From JBGPGW01 sp046349515 (GTDB lineage: Bacteria > Pseudomonadota > Alphaproteobacteria > CADEGL01): DNA of 64,000 bases. Shown piece by piece: positions 17,687 to 26,985 of this stretch. The position numbers were made by a program, and so were the translations under genes. The notes under the pieces are model-generated. The model was given only the letters and a program-made list of their open reading frames with translations, did not search any database and was not told the origin of the DNA. The first letter of the stretch is position 1; each line of letters starts with the position of its first letter. Where the stretch lies: contig JAXMCE010000005.1 of assembly GCA_046349515.1 (NCBI GenBank), forward strand, positions 1 to 64,000, in the 5' to 3' direction.

Positions 17687-19192
17687 TCAGATGGCGCTGG
17701 CAAAGCGGTGGACGCCACAGGGCTCAGCCATGACACGTTGGACCATCGTGTGGATATGCGGAATGCGCTGCGCCGCAAGGCCGATGCCGCCCTTGTTGTC
17801 ATGGAGCAGGCGCAGTGCGGCCTCGTTGGCCTCTGCCAGAAGGGCGGCCTCGTCGACCCGAGTGAGACGGCCGTTCCGGACCACGACTTCGCCACCAACC
17901 ACAACCGTTTCGACGGCAGAACCGGACTCGTAGAAGCAGAGCTGGCGCATCGGGTCGATGCGCGGCAGGAGCTGAGTGCCGCGGGTGTCGTAGAGCACAA
18001 GGTCGGCGATCTGTCCCTCTTCAATGCGGCCCAAGGCGCCGCCGTAGCCCAGGGCCCGCCCGCCGTTCACCGTCGCCATCTCTAGAGCGTCGCCGGCGTC
18101 GAACCATTTTTCGTAGTCCGGTTCCGTCGAGCGGGCGAGCATGGCGGCAAGACGGGTCTTTTCGAGCATCAGCATGTTACCTGTATTGACGCCGTCGGAG
18201 GCGATGGCGACCGGAATGCCAGCGCGGCGCAGTTTCTGGACTGGGGCAATTCCGGCGCCCGTGAAAAGGTTGCTGGCCGGGGCGTGGACGACGGTCGCGC
18301 CGGCGTCGCGCACGATCTCGATGTCGCGGTCGCTCGCCCAGACGAAGTGGGCGAGCGAGCTCTTGTCGCCAAGGAGACCCAGCTCGGCCAGGTAGCCCGT
18401 GAAACCGTCCCGGTGGCGTGCCGGGGCCATGACCATTTGGGTCTTGGTTTCGAGCATGTGGCTGTGCAACCCGAGGCCGTGCTCGGCGGCGAAGGCGGAG
18501 GTCTCGCGCAACAGCTCGTCAGAGCAGCGCTGCACGCCATCCACGCCGAGCAGCACACCCAGCCGGCCCTCGCGGCCGTGCCAGGTCTTCAGGATATGGC
18601 GCATGCAGGCGAAATAGGCGGCACGGTCCAGCCGCTCGCCGCGCAGCCCTTTGGCCAGTTCCTCAGGCATCTCTCCAACTTGGATCGGCACGGTGTCGAG
18701 ATAAGGCAGATCGCCGAACATAGGCGCGAGCGCGGCACGCATCCCCGAATCGGAATAGGCCTGGAACTCGGCATCGAGCAGTTCGGGCCTGTGCAGGGGC
18801 CGGTTGGGGCAGTGGTCGAGCACGCCAGTCGTGCCCGTCCGCAGCATCTCGATGCAGCCGATCATGGCCGAGAGGTAGGCGTCACGCGGCCGGCGCTCGG
18901 CCGAAGCGGCGGTGACATAGAGCATGAAGACGTCGAGGCAAGTGCGGTCGACCGTCCCCTTGAGGAGCCCGGCATAGGAATGGACATGGGCGTTGATCAG
19001 ACCGGGCAGGGCGATGCGGTCCTTGGCTTCGATCACCAGGGCCGAGTTGGGCTCGTCGGGCCGGACCTGACCGCTCGGTCCGACCGCCGCGATGCGCCCG
19101 TCCGCGATGACCACGTCGCCCGGATCGATTACCCGGCGCTGGGCATCCAAGGTCACGACCGTTGCATTTCGAATCCAGAGCGTACCGGCCAT
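17687..19192 (-). CDS. Amidohydrolase family protein (chlorohydrolase/SAH-deaminase-like)
   Basis: 501 residues. The N-terminal beta-sandwich ('RNATVVTLDAQRRVI') leads into a TIM barrel with the metal-binding 'GLINAHVHSYAGLLKGTVD' (His69 and His71). Later come 'HSHMLETKTQ' (third His region), 'SLAHFVWAS' (fourth His) and 'IASDGVNTGN' (the catalytic Asp). This is the layout of the deaminases acting on methylthioadenosine, S-adenosylhomocysteine, guanine or 8-oxoguanine, and of triazine hydrolases. The exact substrate is open. The usual TRxxL-type aromatic substrate motif of SAH deaminases is replaced by 'GTVDRTCLDVFML'. The region just upstream is duplicated at 11.2 kb. Confidence 0.85.
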   Translation of the reverse strand: MAGTLWIRNATVVTLDAQRRVIDPGDVVIADGRIAAVGPSGQVRPDEPNSALVIEAKDRIALPGLINAHVHSYAGLLKGTVDRTCLDVFMLYVTAASAERRPRDAYLSAMIGCIEMLRTGTTGVLDHCPNRPLHRPELLDAEFQAYSDSGMRAALAPMFGDLPYLDTVPIQVGEMPEELAKGLRGERLDRAAYFACMRHILKTWHGREGRLGVLLGVDGVQRCSDELLRETSAFAAEHGLGLHSHMLETKTQMVMAPARHRDGFTGYLAELGLLGDKSSLAHFVWASDRDIEIVRDAGATVVHAPASNLFTGAGIAPVQKLRRAGIPVAIASDGVNTGNMLMLEKTRLAAMLARSTEPDYEKWFDAGDALEMATVNGGRALGYGGALGRIEEGQIADLVLYDTRGTQLLPRIDPMRQLCFYESGSAVETVVVGGEVVVRNGRLTRVDEAALLAEANEAALRLLHDNKGGIGLAAQRIPHIHTMVQRVMAEPCGVHRFASAI

Positions 19193-19262
19193 TGTCGCCT
19201 CCCACCTCGCGGATGAGCGACTGTCGTCCGTTTTGGGGTGGTCGTCTATGGCCGCCGCGCGG
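19185..19262. repeat. Repeat block B1, related to 11211-11288
   Basis: It overlaps the first three codons of the amidohydrolase gene and extends into its upstream region. It aligns without gaps to 11211-11288 at roughly 83 percent identity by hand count. It may carry the amidohydrolase promoter and leader. Confidence 0.7.
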
Positions 19263-19400
19263 GCTCAGGGCGAATTGTCTGAACCGAAAGCAGATCCGTC
19301 TTGGGTGTGGATCGGCAGGTAACCCGGCCTGATCCGATCCGGCGCTAGCTCGACATCCCTCTCGTCGGGCGCAGCAAGCAAGCCTACGTCGTTCGGTAAA

Positions 19401-19492
19401 GATGGTCGCGGGTCCCCGTTTGAATCTATGGAGCCGTTTGACAGAAGGCCGCGAGCCTCATCCGGAATTGGCTGAATCGCCCCGCCGCTATC
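19401..19492. repeat. Repeat block B2, related to 11587-11677
   Basis: Together with B1 it fills most of the 370-bp gap between the amidohydrolase and Mur ligase-like genes. The 25 bp at 19391-19415 also match 2808-2832 with two differences, giving a third, partial copy. No coding sequence was recognised inside. Confidence 0.65.
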
Positions 19493-19562
19493 AATCAGGG
19501 CAATGGTCTTGAGCTAACGACGCGTCTTGAAGGACGCCCTGCGCTCATCAAGAGGCGCGTGC

Positions 19563-20975
19563 CTAAGTTTGGCGCCGACGCAAGGCGACGAGCAGATCGG
19601 CGGCGAATTGCGTAAGCGTGTCGTCGCGGGCACCCATGACGACGATGCGGTCGCCCGGTTGCGCCAACTCGATCAGCGCCCTTCCACAGGCGTCGCGCGC
19701 AGCGAAGGCGCGGGCCGCGCGCCCGCGCGCGGCGATTCCGGCCGCGACATCGCCACTGCCTACGCTACGGTCGACCGTGCCGCCGAAATAGACCGGCTCC
19801 GGCATCACCAGGACGTCCTTGGCCCCGAGATGGCGGGCGAAGCAGTCGATGAACTGGTCCTTCATCTTGATGAGGGGGCTGTAGCCGTGCGGTTGGAACA
19901 GGACCAGAAGCCGGCCGGGGAAATCATGGAGGGTCGAGAGTGTCGCGGCGATCTTGTCGGGGTTGTGGGCGAAGTCGTCGATCACCGTCACGCCGTCGGC
20001 GGCGCCGATCCATTCAAGTCTCCGCCGCGTGCCGCTGAAGTGGCCGAGCGCTGCCACCGCATCCTTGAGCCCCACGCCGACCGCACGCGCGGCGCCGATC
20101 GCGGCCAGCGCATTGGCTACATTGTGCCGTCCCGGCACGCCGAGCCGGACAGGGCATTCGGCGCCAGTCTTGCGATCGCGCAGATGGAAGTCGATGCCGT
20201 CCGGTGCCGGTGCGATCGTGCTCGCTGCAAAATCGGCTTCGGTCTTGGCGAGGCTATAGGTGACTGTCTTTGCCGCGCCGAGCGATTGGGCGAGCGCTGC
20301 GGTCTCGGCATTGTCGAGGTTGAGCACTGCGAGCTCCGCCTTGCCGACGAAGTCGGAGAAGAGGGCCCGCAGCTCGTCGAGCGACTTGTGGTCGAGCGCG
20401 ATGTTGTTGAGCACGGCGATTCGGGGTGCGTAGCGGGCGATCGACCCATCGCTCTCGTCGACTTCGCTGAGGAAGATGTCGCTCTGACCGACGACGGCGC
20501 TCGCGAACGGCGTGTCGGGGGTGATGAAGTTCTTCATCACGGCGCCGTTCATGATCGTCGGGTCGCGCCCGGCGCGGCTCAAGATCCAGCCGATCATGCC
20601 GGTCGTCGTCGATTTGCCGCTGGTACCGGCAACGCCGATGCTCATGCCTGCGGCGTTGAACAGTTCGGCCAGGAGCTCGGCACGCGTGATGATACGGGCA
20701 CCGATGCGCCGTGCCGCTTGCACGTCCGGCACTGTTTCCTCGACCGCGGCCGAGACGACGAGAGTCGTCTCGGGCGCCATGATTCCGCTGCCGTCCTGTG
20801 GGAACAGCATGATTCCGCGCGCCTTGAGGAACTCGAATTTCTCCGTTGCGCGGCCCTGGTCGAGGGCGCGGTCGGATCCCGAGACAGCGCGGCCTTTGGC
20901 GCGGAGGATGAGAGCGAGCGGCAACATGCCGCTGCCGCCGATGCCGCAGAGGAAATAGGGGCTGTTTCGGTTCAT
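19563..20975 (-). CDS. Mur ligase family protein (MurC/Mpl-like)
   Basis: 470 residues. An N-terminal Rossmann-like part begins 'GIGGSGMLPLA'. The ATP-binding loop 'GTSGKSTTT' (117-125) departs from the usual GTHGKTTT by His-to-Ser. 'EVDESDGS' supplies the catalytic acidic residues, 'NIALDHKSLDE' the metal-site region, 'HNVANALAAIG' the central-domain hinge, and 'FQPHGYSPLIKMKDQF' the C-terminal domain. The family joins UDP-MurNAc to L-Ala (MurC) or to recycled tripeptide (Mpl) in the cytoplasm. It diverges from an LD-carboxypeptidase gene only 59 bp away, which fits murein peptide recycling and therefore Mpl, but its sequence start is more MurC-like. It does not lie in a dcw cluster. The call between the two is inference. 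Confidence 0.75.
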   Translation of the reverse strand: MNRNSPYFLCGIGGSGMLPLALILRAKGRAVSGSDRALDQGRATEKFEFLKARGIMLFPQDGSGIMAPETTLVVSAAVEETVPDVQAARRIGARIITRAELLAELFNAAGMSIGVAGTSGKSTTTGMIGWILSRAGRDPTIMNGAVMKNFITPDTPFASAVVGQSDIFLSEVDESDGSIARYAPRIAVLNNIALDHKSLDELRALFSDFVGKAELAVLNLDNAETAALAQSLGAAKTVTYSLAKTEADFAASTIAPAPDGIDFHLRDRKTGAECPVRLGVPGRHNVANALAAIGAARAVGVGLKDAVAALGHFSGTRRRLEWIGAADGVTVIDDFAHNPDKIAATLSTLHDFPGRLLVLFQPHGYSPLIKMKDQFIDCFARHLGAKDVLVMPEPVYFGGTVDRSVGSGDVAAGIAARGRAARAFAARDACGRALIELAQPGDRIVVMGARDDTLTQFAADLLVALRRRQT

Positions 20976-21034
20976 GGGCCGAAGCTACAATCCGCCTGCT
21001 GCGGTGACAAGAAAGTGGGTATCGCGGATCGCCG

Positions 21035-21895
21035 ATGGGTGCGGCAGGATTCAGGATCGGCGTTGTCGCTCCCAGTTCGCGCATCGAACCGGCTCTCGCC
21101 GAGAAGGTCACGGCGCTCGCCGCCTCGCTCTTTCCGGATGCGCCGCCCGAGCTTCACTTCCATCCCCAGTGCTTCCTTTCCGCGGGGCATTTCGCTGGCG
21201 ACGACGGCGTGCGCGCGGAGGCGTTTCTCGAGATGGCGAACGACGCGAGCCTCGATGCCGTTTGGTTCGCGCGCGGCGGCTACGGGGCCGGACGCCTCGC
21301 TGAGCGCGTCCTCGCGGGCGTCACCGATGTTGCGCGGCGAAAGCTTTATCTCGGCTACAGCGACGCGGGCGCGCTCTTGGCCGGGCTCTACACGGTGGGC
21401 TTCGCGCGCCTGGCGCACGGGCCCATGCCGGCCGATCTCCGCCGCGCGGGCGGCGAGGCGGCGGTCGCGCGAGCGCTCGCTTTCCTCGTGCGCGGCGCGC
21501 CTGAGGCGATCGAGCCGACGGTTTCTCAAGGCGCGCCGGCGGCTGCCTTCAACATCACCGTGCTGTGCCATCTCCTCGGGACTCCCTTCGAGCCCGACTT
21601 GACCGGCCATGTCCTCATGCTCGAAGACGTGTCGGAACCGATGTACAGGATCGACCGCGCCTTGTTTCACCTCACGAGCGACCCGGGCATGCGCCGCCTC
21701 GCCGGCATCCGGCTCGGCCGCTGCAACCCCATCCCGCCCAATGATCCCGATTTCGGCCAGAGCGAGGTGGAGGTCGTCGCCTATTGGTGCAAGCGGTCGG
21801 GAATCCCCTTTCTCGGCCGCGCCGATATCGGCCACGACATCGACAACAAAGTGGTGCCATTCGGACGCTGGGGAGCGCCAGCGGGGCGAGACTAG
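21035..21895 (+). CDS. ldcA: LD-carboxypeptidase (peptidase family S66)
   Basis: 286 residues, the usual size for LdcA/MccF proteins. The nucleophile Ser109 lies in 'YLGYSDAGALLAGLY', the catalytic Glu197 in 'VLMLEDVSEPMYRIDR', and His267 in 'GRADIGHDIDNKVVPFG'. All three members of the S66 Ser-Glu-His triad are present. LdcA removes the terminal D-Ala from cytoplasmic murein tetrapeptide to give the tripeptide that Mpl reuses; MccF-type members instead cleave microcin C7-like compounds. The divergent Mur ligase-like neighbour supports the recycling role. Confidence 0.88.
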   Translation: MGAAGFRIGVVAPSSRIEPALAEKVTALAASLFPDAPPELHFHPQCFLSAGHFAGDDGVRAEAFLEMANDASLDAVWFARGGYGAGRLAERVLAGVTDVARRKLYLGYSDAGALLAGLYTVGFARLAHGPMPADLRRAGGEAAVARALAFLVRGAPEAIEPTVSQGAPAAAFNITVLCHLLGTPFEPDLTGHVLMLEDVSEPMYRIDRALFHLTSDPGMRRLAGIRLGRCNPIPPNDPDFGQSEVEVVAYWCKRSGIPFLGRADIGHDIDNKVVPFGRWGAPAGRD

Positions 21896-22022
21896 ACGGG
21901 GCCGAATCCGCGGGTATCGCGCGGGCGCATGGCTTCTTCTTGGACCGGCGAAGCCATCAGGATCGAAAGACAAGGTGTCGCGCGGTTTCCCGAAGCGAGA
22001 TCCGCCCGCGGCGAAAGAGCAA

Positions 22023-22054
22023 GGGGCGGGCCTGCACTTGGCGGAGCCCGCCCC
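22023..22054 (-). terminator. GC-rich hairpin downstream of the chemoreceptor gene
   Basis: GGGGCGGGC (22023-22031) and GCCCGCCCC (22046-22054) form a 9-bp perfect stem with a 14-base loop, 34 bp past the chemoreceptor stop. On the minus strand it is followed by TTGCTCTTTC, a weak U-tract. It probably ends the chemoreceptor transcript and may stop read-through from the convergent LdcA gene. Confidence 0.6.
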
Positions 22055-22087
22055 TGCTGTTCGGTCTCGCGGGGCCTGAAGGCCGGC

Positions 22088-23836
22088 CTAGGCGGCCTTG
22101 ATGCCCGTGAGGAAGGTCTGCACCTCGCGCTTCAGCTCTTCCGCCTGCTTCGACATCGATTCGGAGGCGGCAAGGACCTGGGTCGCGGCCGAGCCGACTT
22201 CGCTCGCCGCTTCCGAGACCGCGCCGATGTTGTTCGACACGTCCTTGGTCCCGCTGGCCGCCTGCTGCACGTTGCGGGCGATCTCCGAGGTCGCGGCTCC
22301 CTGCTCCTCGACGGCTGCGGCGATGGACGCGGCGATGTCGTTGATCTCGCCGATCGTCGTGCCGATTCCCTCGATGGCCTTCACCGCGTCGTTCGTGGCC
22401 CCCTGGATGGAGGCGATCTGCGCCGAGATGTCTTCGGTCGCCTTGGCGGTCTGGTTGGCCAGGGTCTTGACCTCGGCCGCGACAACGGCGAAGCCCTTGC
22501 CGGCATCGCCCGCGCGCGCAGCCTCGATCGTCGCATTGAGTGCCAGGAGGTTGGTCTGGGACGCGATGTCGTTGATGAGGTTGATCACCTCTCCGACCTT
22601 CTGCGCGGCATCCGCGAGTCCTTTCACTGTATCGTTGGTGCGCTTCGCCTGATCGACCGCTGCGTTGGCAATCGTCGAGGACTGGCTGACCTGGCGGTTG
22701 ATCTCGCCGATCGAGTTCGACAGCTCCTCGGCGGCCGCGGCTGCGGTCTGGACATTGGCCGTTGCCTGCTCGGACGCGGCCGCGACGGTGGTCGACTGGC
22801 GGCTGGTCTCCTCCGCCGTCGAAGCCATGCTCGTGGCGGACGCCTGGAGCTCGGTCGTCGCCGACGAGACGGCGCCGAGCACCTCCGTGACCGCCTTGTC
22901 GAAGGTCTGCGTGAGCTGGGCCATGACCTGGCTCCGCTCTTCGGTCTCGCGCTGGCGCCTCGCGATGTCCTCCATCTGCTTCTTCTCGGCCTCGCGCTGC
23001 TCTTCCTGGAGCCGCTGGCGCTCGACAAGGCCTTCCTTGAAGACCTGGACTGAGCGGGCCGCGACGCCGAGCTCGTCCTGGCGGTCGACGCCCGGAACCT
23101 CGACGGCCAGGTGACCCTTGGTCAGGCTTTCCATCGTGTTGGTGATGCCGGCGAGCGGCCGCACGATCGATCGCGTCGTCGCCATGGCAAGGCCGCCACC
23201 GATCGCGATCCCCGCGGCCAGCATCACCCAGAGGATGATGCTGAGGTTGTCCTGTTCGTCGCGGACCTTCTCGATGTCGGAATCCATCAGCACACGCTGA
23301 TTGCTGACCATGCCGCCGCTGCGCTTACCGTCGGCGCCGATCGGGCCGTAGAGAAGATCGGCAATGGCGTTGACGCGGGGAACCGCCTCGCTGCCGAGCA
23401 GCTTGACCGCGCCGTCCTTGTCGTTGGCCTGATACTGAGCCACGACGCGCTCCTGAATCGCATGGAGCTCGCCCATGACCGGCTTCACCTGGGCCCAGAG
23501 CTCGCGGTTCTTCTGGCTGGTCCAGTTGGTGGAGCGCTGGTCGATATCCTGACGCAGCTCCTCAATATGCCGCCAATCGTTCTCCCAGGATTTGCGCCGG
23601 TCGTCGTTCGCGGTGAGCATGTAGCCGCGGAGATTGGCCACCGAATTAGTGACGGCTTCGGACAGGTTCATGCCCGCCATCGCGGTCGGCACGCGGATCG
23701 TCGTCGCGACCCGGACGTTGCTCGAAATCGCCGAGCTGAGAATCATCGTCACAGCGACGGAGACGGCGAAGATCGCGAGCACCAGCCCGAACCCGCCGAC
23801 CAGCCGATGTGAGATCCGAAGTTGCGATATACGCAT
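22088..23836 (-). CDS. Methyl-accepting chemotaxis protein
   Basis: 582 residues from ATG 23836, preceded by GAGGAG. Layout: TM1 (about 12-34); periplasmic four-helix-bundle sensor (about 35-190, 'NLRGYMLTANDDRRKSWEND'); TM2 ('ILWVMLAAGIAIGGGLAM'); HAMP ('SIVRPLAGITNTMESLTKGH'); long coiled coil; and the MA signalling domain with the conserved hairpin 'INDIASQTNLLALNATIEAA' followed by 'RAGDAGKGFAVVAAEVKTLA'. It passes ligand signals to CheA/CheW. There is no C-terminal CheR/CheB tether pentapeptide (it ends 'TGIKAA'). No che genes are nearby. The ligand is unknown. Confidence 0.93.
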   Translation of the reverse strand: MRISQLRISHRLVGGFGLVLAIFAVSVAVTMILSSAISSNVRVATTIRVPTAMAGMNLSEAVTNSVANLRGYMLTANDDRRKSWENDWRHIEELRQDIDQRSTNWTSQKNRELWAQVKPVMGELHAIQERVVAQYQANDKDGAVKLLGSEAVPRVNAIADLLYGPIGADGKRSGGMVSNQRVLMDSDIEKVRDEQDNLSIILWVMLAAGIAIGGGLAMATTRSIVRPLAGITNTMESLTKGHLAVEVPGVDRQDELGVAARSVQVFKEGLVERQRLQEEQREAEKKQMEDIARRQRETEERSQVMAQLTQTFDKAVTEVLGAVSSATTELQASATSMASTAEETSRQSTTVAAASEQATANVQTAAAAAEELSNSIGEINRQVSQSSTIANAAVDQAKRTNDTVKGLADAAQKVGEVINLINDIASQTNLLALNATIEAARAGDAGKGFAVVAAEVKTLANQTAKATEDISAQIASIQGATNDAVKAIEGIGTTIGEINDIAASIAAAVEEQGAATSEIARNVQQAASGTKDVSNNIGAVSEAASEVGSAATQVLAASESMSKQAEELKREVQTFLTGIKAA

Positions 23837-24426
23837 GGCACGACACTCCTCGAAAACAATGGGCCGGCCTCGTGGCTCGGCGTTCGATCTCTTGTGCGTC
23901 GGCGCGGAGCGGTCGAGCAAGTTACAGTCTTCGCCCGACGGGTTGCTCCTGTGCGCATGTTCCTGAGGCTCACGGCCCAGTAAGACGCGTCATGGTGCGG
24001 ATTATTCGAGCGGCGCGTTAAAGGAACGATAAAACTGAAAGTGAGGAGCTGTATTCGCCTTCGTCTACTTGAAAGCGGTAGTGATAATCACATGCACTTC
24101 GCGTTTGCCTCCGCGCTGCATTCGGGGAATTCGATAATATTGTTTCTGATCTATGTTAGGGTCATGGATCAAGTGAGCTTCCGAGTGGCGGATTTTCGTG
24201 CTTTTCCACTGGCCGGAATTTCATGACGAGCACTGTCAAATACATAGTGGGTACTCTCCGGCTCTCGGCCAGGTATCTATTTTTTGCTTCACCCCGCAAG
24301 GGCATGGTTGGTCGCGGAGAGAGTTGCTGGGATCGAAATCCCCAATCCAGTCCCGAGGGAGTGTCGTGATAGTGACGGACCTTGGGTGAGTGTGTGCCCT
24401 CTTGAGTGAGCCGAGGAACCGCGACA
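23837..24426. other. Intergenic stretch without a recognised gene
   Basis: About 590 bp between divergently oriented genes. It is AT-richer around 24100-24160. Short open frames on both strands lack ribosome binding sites and recognisable content. It presumably carries the promoters of the chemoreceptor (-) and the MDR reductase (+). Confidence 0.5.
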
Positions 24427-25458
24427 ATGAGCGCTTCCAAGAACCAGCAAGTCCTTCTGCGGCGTCGACCGGCAGGTCCGCCCGCTGTCGATGATTTCGA
24501 ACTTGTCGAGACGCCGTTACCCGATCCCAAGGACAGCGAAGTCTTGGTGCGCGCGATCTATCTCTCGCTCGATCCCTACATGCGCGGGCGCATGAGTGCG
24601 ACCAAGTCTTACGCCCCGCCGGTCGCGATCGGCGGTGTCATGGAGGGCCGTGTCGTCGGCCAGGTCGTGCGGTCGCGCCATCCGGCGTTCAAGGCCGATG
24701 ACATCGTATTCGGCGGTTTCGGATGGCAGGCCTACAGCGCCGTCGAGGGCAAGCTGCTGCGGACGCTCGACCCGAGGGACGCGCCGATTTCGACGGCCTT
24801 GGGCGTTCTCGGCATGCCGGGCATGACCGCCTATATCGGCATGACCGACATCGGCCGGCCCAAGGCGCGCGAGACGGTCGTCGTCTCGGCCGCCTCCGGC
24901 GCCGTTGGCGCCGTCGCGGGGCAGCTCGCCAAGATCACTGGTGCGCGCGTGATCGGCATCGCCGGCGGAAAGGAGAAATGCCGGTACGTCGTCGACGAGC
25001 TCGGCTTCGATGCCTGTCTCGATCACCGCGACGATAATCTTGCCGCCATGCTCGATCGCCATTGCCCGGGCGGGATTGACGTCTATTTCGAGAATGTGGG
25101 AGGCGCCGTTCAGCGCGCGGTCTTCCCGCGGCTCAACGATTTCGCGCGGGTCGTGTTCTGCGGCATGGTCGCGGAATACAACGACCCCGAGCCTCCGCCC
25201 GGCCCCAATCTCATGGCCCTCGTGCGCAAGCGTCTCCTTCTCAAGGGCTTCATCGTTTCCGACCACTACGACCGGTTCGCCGAGTTCCACGCAGCGCTTC
25301 TGCCCCTCGTTCGGGACGGCCGCATCAAGTATCGCGAAGACATCGTGGACGGTCTCGAGAACGCGCCCAAGGCCTTCATCGGATTGTTACAGGGACGGAA
25401 CTTCGGCAAGCTGATCGTCAAAATCGGCAGCGATCCAACGGGCCGGACCGCAGCCTGA
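24427..25458 (+). CDS. NADP-dependent medium-chain reductase (CurA/prostaglandin reductase-like)
   Basis: 343 residues from ATG 24427, with GAGGAA ten bases upstream. 'YLSLDPYMRGRM' and 'GGVMEGRVVGQVV' are signatures of the zinc-free leukotriene B4 12-hydroxydehydrogenase/CurA group. 'LGVLGMPGMTAYIGMTDIG' follows, and the NADP-binding site is 'SAASGAVGAVAGQLAKITGARVIGIAGG'. It lacks the GHE-type zinc ligands of alcohol dehydrogenases. The family reduces alpha,beta-unsaturated ketones and aldehydes with NADPH in the cytoplasm. It ends 119 bp before the convergent cupin gene. Confidence 0.9.
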   Translation: MSASKNQQVLLRRRPAGPPAVDDFELVETPLPDPKDSEVLVRAIYLSLDPYMRGRMSATKSYAPPVAIGGVMEGRVVGQVVRSRHPAFKADDIVFGGFGWQAYSAVEGKLLRTLDPRDAPISTALGVLGMPGMTAYIGMTDIGRPKARETVVVSAASGAVGAVAGQLAKITGARVIGIAGGKEKCRYVVDELGFDACLDHRDDNLAAMLDRHCPGGIDVYFENVGGAVQRAVFPRLNDFARVVFCGMVAEYNDPEPPPGPNLMALVRKRLLLKGFIVSDHYDRFAEFHAALLPLVRDGRIKYREDIVDGLENAPKAFIGLLQGRNFGKLIVKIGSDPTGRTAA

Positions 25459-25577
25459 GCGCGGGAGCGTAGACCGAGGGCGGCCACGCGCTCCCGTCGC
25501 CTGCAAGCGCTGTTCGCGCGAGCGACGGGCTACGTGCGGAAAGCCTCCTGCGGCGGGTGGTCCTGCCGGGGACGGCC

Positions 25578-25976
25578 TCAGCTCTGCTTCCGCGGGTCGT
25601 CGCCGTAGAAATGGTCGGTCGGCTTGGGCGTCGCCGCGAGGAGCGTGATCCCCTTCGGTGCCTCGAAGCGATGCCACACGCCCGGCGGCACGATTGCGAA
25701 CTGCCCCTTGGTGAGCTTGACGCGGTCCGGCCCATTCTCGCCCATGAGAATAAGTTCGGCCTCACCGTCGAGCACCTGGACGAGCTCCTCGCCCCGCGTG
25801 TGGCGCTCCCAGCATCCGCCGCCCTGGAAGCCGCCGACGGCGATCGCGGCGCCGTTGAAGCTGCCGAGGCTTGCGAAGTGGCCTTCCGTATCCTCGTGCG
25901 GTGCATCCGGGCGCCGCCCCTTCATCATGGTCAGCTTCGACAGCTCTTTCGGGATGTCGCGGACGTTCACGGCCAT
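25578..25976 (-). CDS. Cupin domain protein
   Basis: 132 residues from ATG 25976, preceded by GAGGAG; the frame extends upstream to 26258 as non-coding. The single cupin barrel shows 'GGGCWERHTRGEELVQVLDG' (cupin motif 1 with G-x5-H-x-H-like spacing, one metal His replaced by Glu/Arg) and 'FAIVPPGVWHRFEAP' (motif 2 with His). A small metal-binding enzyme or binding protein is likely. It is downstream of, and on the same strand as, hutFC, PhyH and TauD genes, so it may share the histidine-responsive transcript. Confidence 0.8.
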   Translation of the reverse strand: MAVNVRDIPKELSKLTMMKGRRPDAPHEDTEGHFASLGSFNGAAIAVGGFQGGGCWERHTRGEELVQVLDGEAELILMGENGPDRVKLTKGQFAIVPPGVWHRFEAPKGITLLAATPKPTDHFYGDDPRKQS

Positions 25977-26139
25977 GGCTCGATGCTCCTCTTTCGTTCG
26001 GTTCCTATTCTCATAGCGGGAAGAACGGCGGACATGCAAACGCGGCGTCTGTCGTCGGCCAAAGTCTGGGCCTGCCGGGCCTGGGTCGCGTTGTGGGCCG
26101 GCACGGCCGTTGCGGTCAACGCGAAAACCGAGAGGGGCC

Positions 26140-26985
26140 TCAGACCGGCCGATCGCCTCCAATGGTGATCCGCCACATGTGGCGCCGCTTGCCGAAGTAG
26201 TCGTCGATCGGCGTATGAAGCAAACAACGGTTGTCCCAAAGCGCAATCGAACCGGCACGCCAACGGAATCGACAGGTGAATTCAGGGCGGACGGCGTGCT
26301 GCCAAAGGACGTTCAACAACGGCATGCTCTCTTCGGCCGTCATGTCCTCGAATCGAAGGACGTAGTGGTCGTTGAGGAACAGGGCCTTGCGTCCGGTCTC
26401 GGGATGGGTCCGCACGACGGGATGCACGGTCTCGTAGGTGGCGGCCTTCGCGCGGTCGGTCACGAGATTGTTCACATAGGTGTAGTCCTCGGCCTTGTCG
26501 CCATAGACCTTGGCCGTTCCGTGGACGGCTCGGAGCCCCTCCAGCATCGCCTTGAGGCCGGGTGAGAGCGTATCGTAGGCCAGATACTGGTTCGCGAAGA
26601 GCGTGTCGCCGCCGATATCGGGCACGTCGAGACCATAGAGCGCAGCGCCCAAGACGGGACGCTCCTGCCACGTCACGTCCGCGTGCCAGCCGGGAGCGAA
26701 GATCTTCGTGTCGGTTGGCTCACGGATGATCTCGAGAATCTCTGGATGCCCGTCCATGCCCTTCAGGACATGGTGCGGATCGAGGGTGCCGAATCGCCGG
26801 GCAAACTCGATCAGCTGAGTCGGCGTCAGCGTCTGGTCGCGGAAGAAGATGACCAAGTGATCGAGAAAAGCCCGGTGGATGTCCGAGAATGTCTCGTTTC
26901 CCAGCGGGCGCGCGAGATCCACGCCGAAGATTTCCGCACCTAGCGCACCTGCGAGCGGCAACACGTCGATGGTCTTGTAGGTCAT
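26140..26985 (-). CDS. TauD/TfdA family Fe(II)/2-oxoglutarate dioxygenase
   Basis: 281 residues, the usual family size. Iron ligands are His101 and Asp103 in 'PGWHADVTWQERP', and His257 in 'LWDNRCLLHTPIDDY'; a downstream Arg in 'HMWRITI' would hold 2-oxoglutarate. The family hydroxylates small acids such as taurine, 2,4-D, carnitine precursors or alkylsulfates. The substrate is unknown. It lies 87 bp after a PhyH-type dioxygenase gene on the same strand, within the likely hutFC-downstream transcript, so a substrate chemically linked to histidine or imidazole is possible but unproven. Confidence 0.88.
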   Translation of the reverse strand: MTYKTIDVLPLAGALGAEIFGVDLARPLGNETFSDIHRAFLDHLVIFFRDQTLTPTQLIEFARRFGTLDPHHVLKGMDGHPEILEIIREPTDTKIFAPGWHADVTWQERPVLGAALYGLDVPDIGGDTLFANQYLAYDTLSPGLKAMLEGLRAVHGTAKVYGDKAEDYTYVNNLVTDRAKAATYETVHPVVRTHPETGRKALFLNDHYVLRFEDMTAEESMPLLNVLWQHAVRPEFTCRFRWRAGSIALWDNRCLLHTPIDDYFGKRRHMWRITIGGDRPV

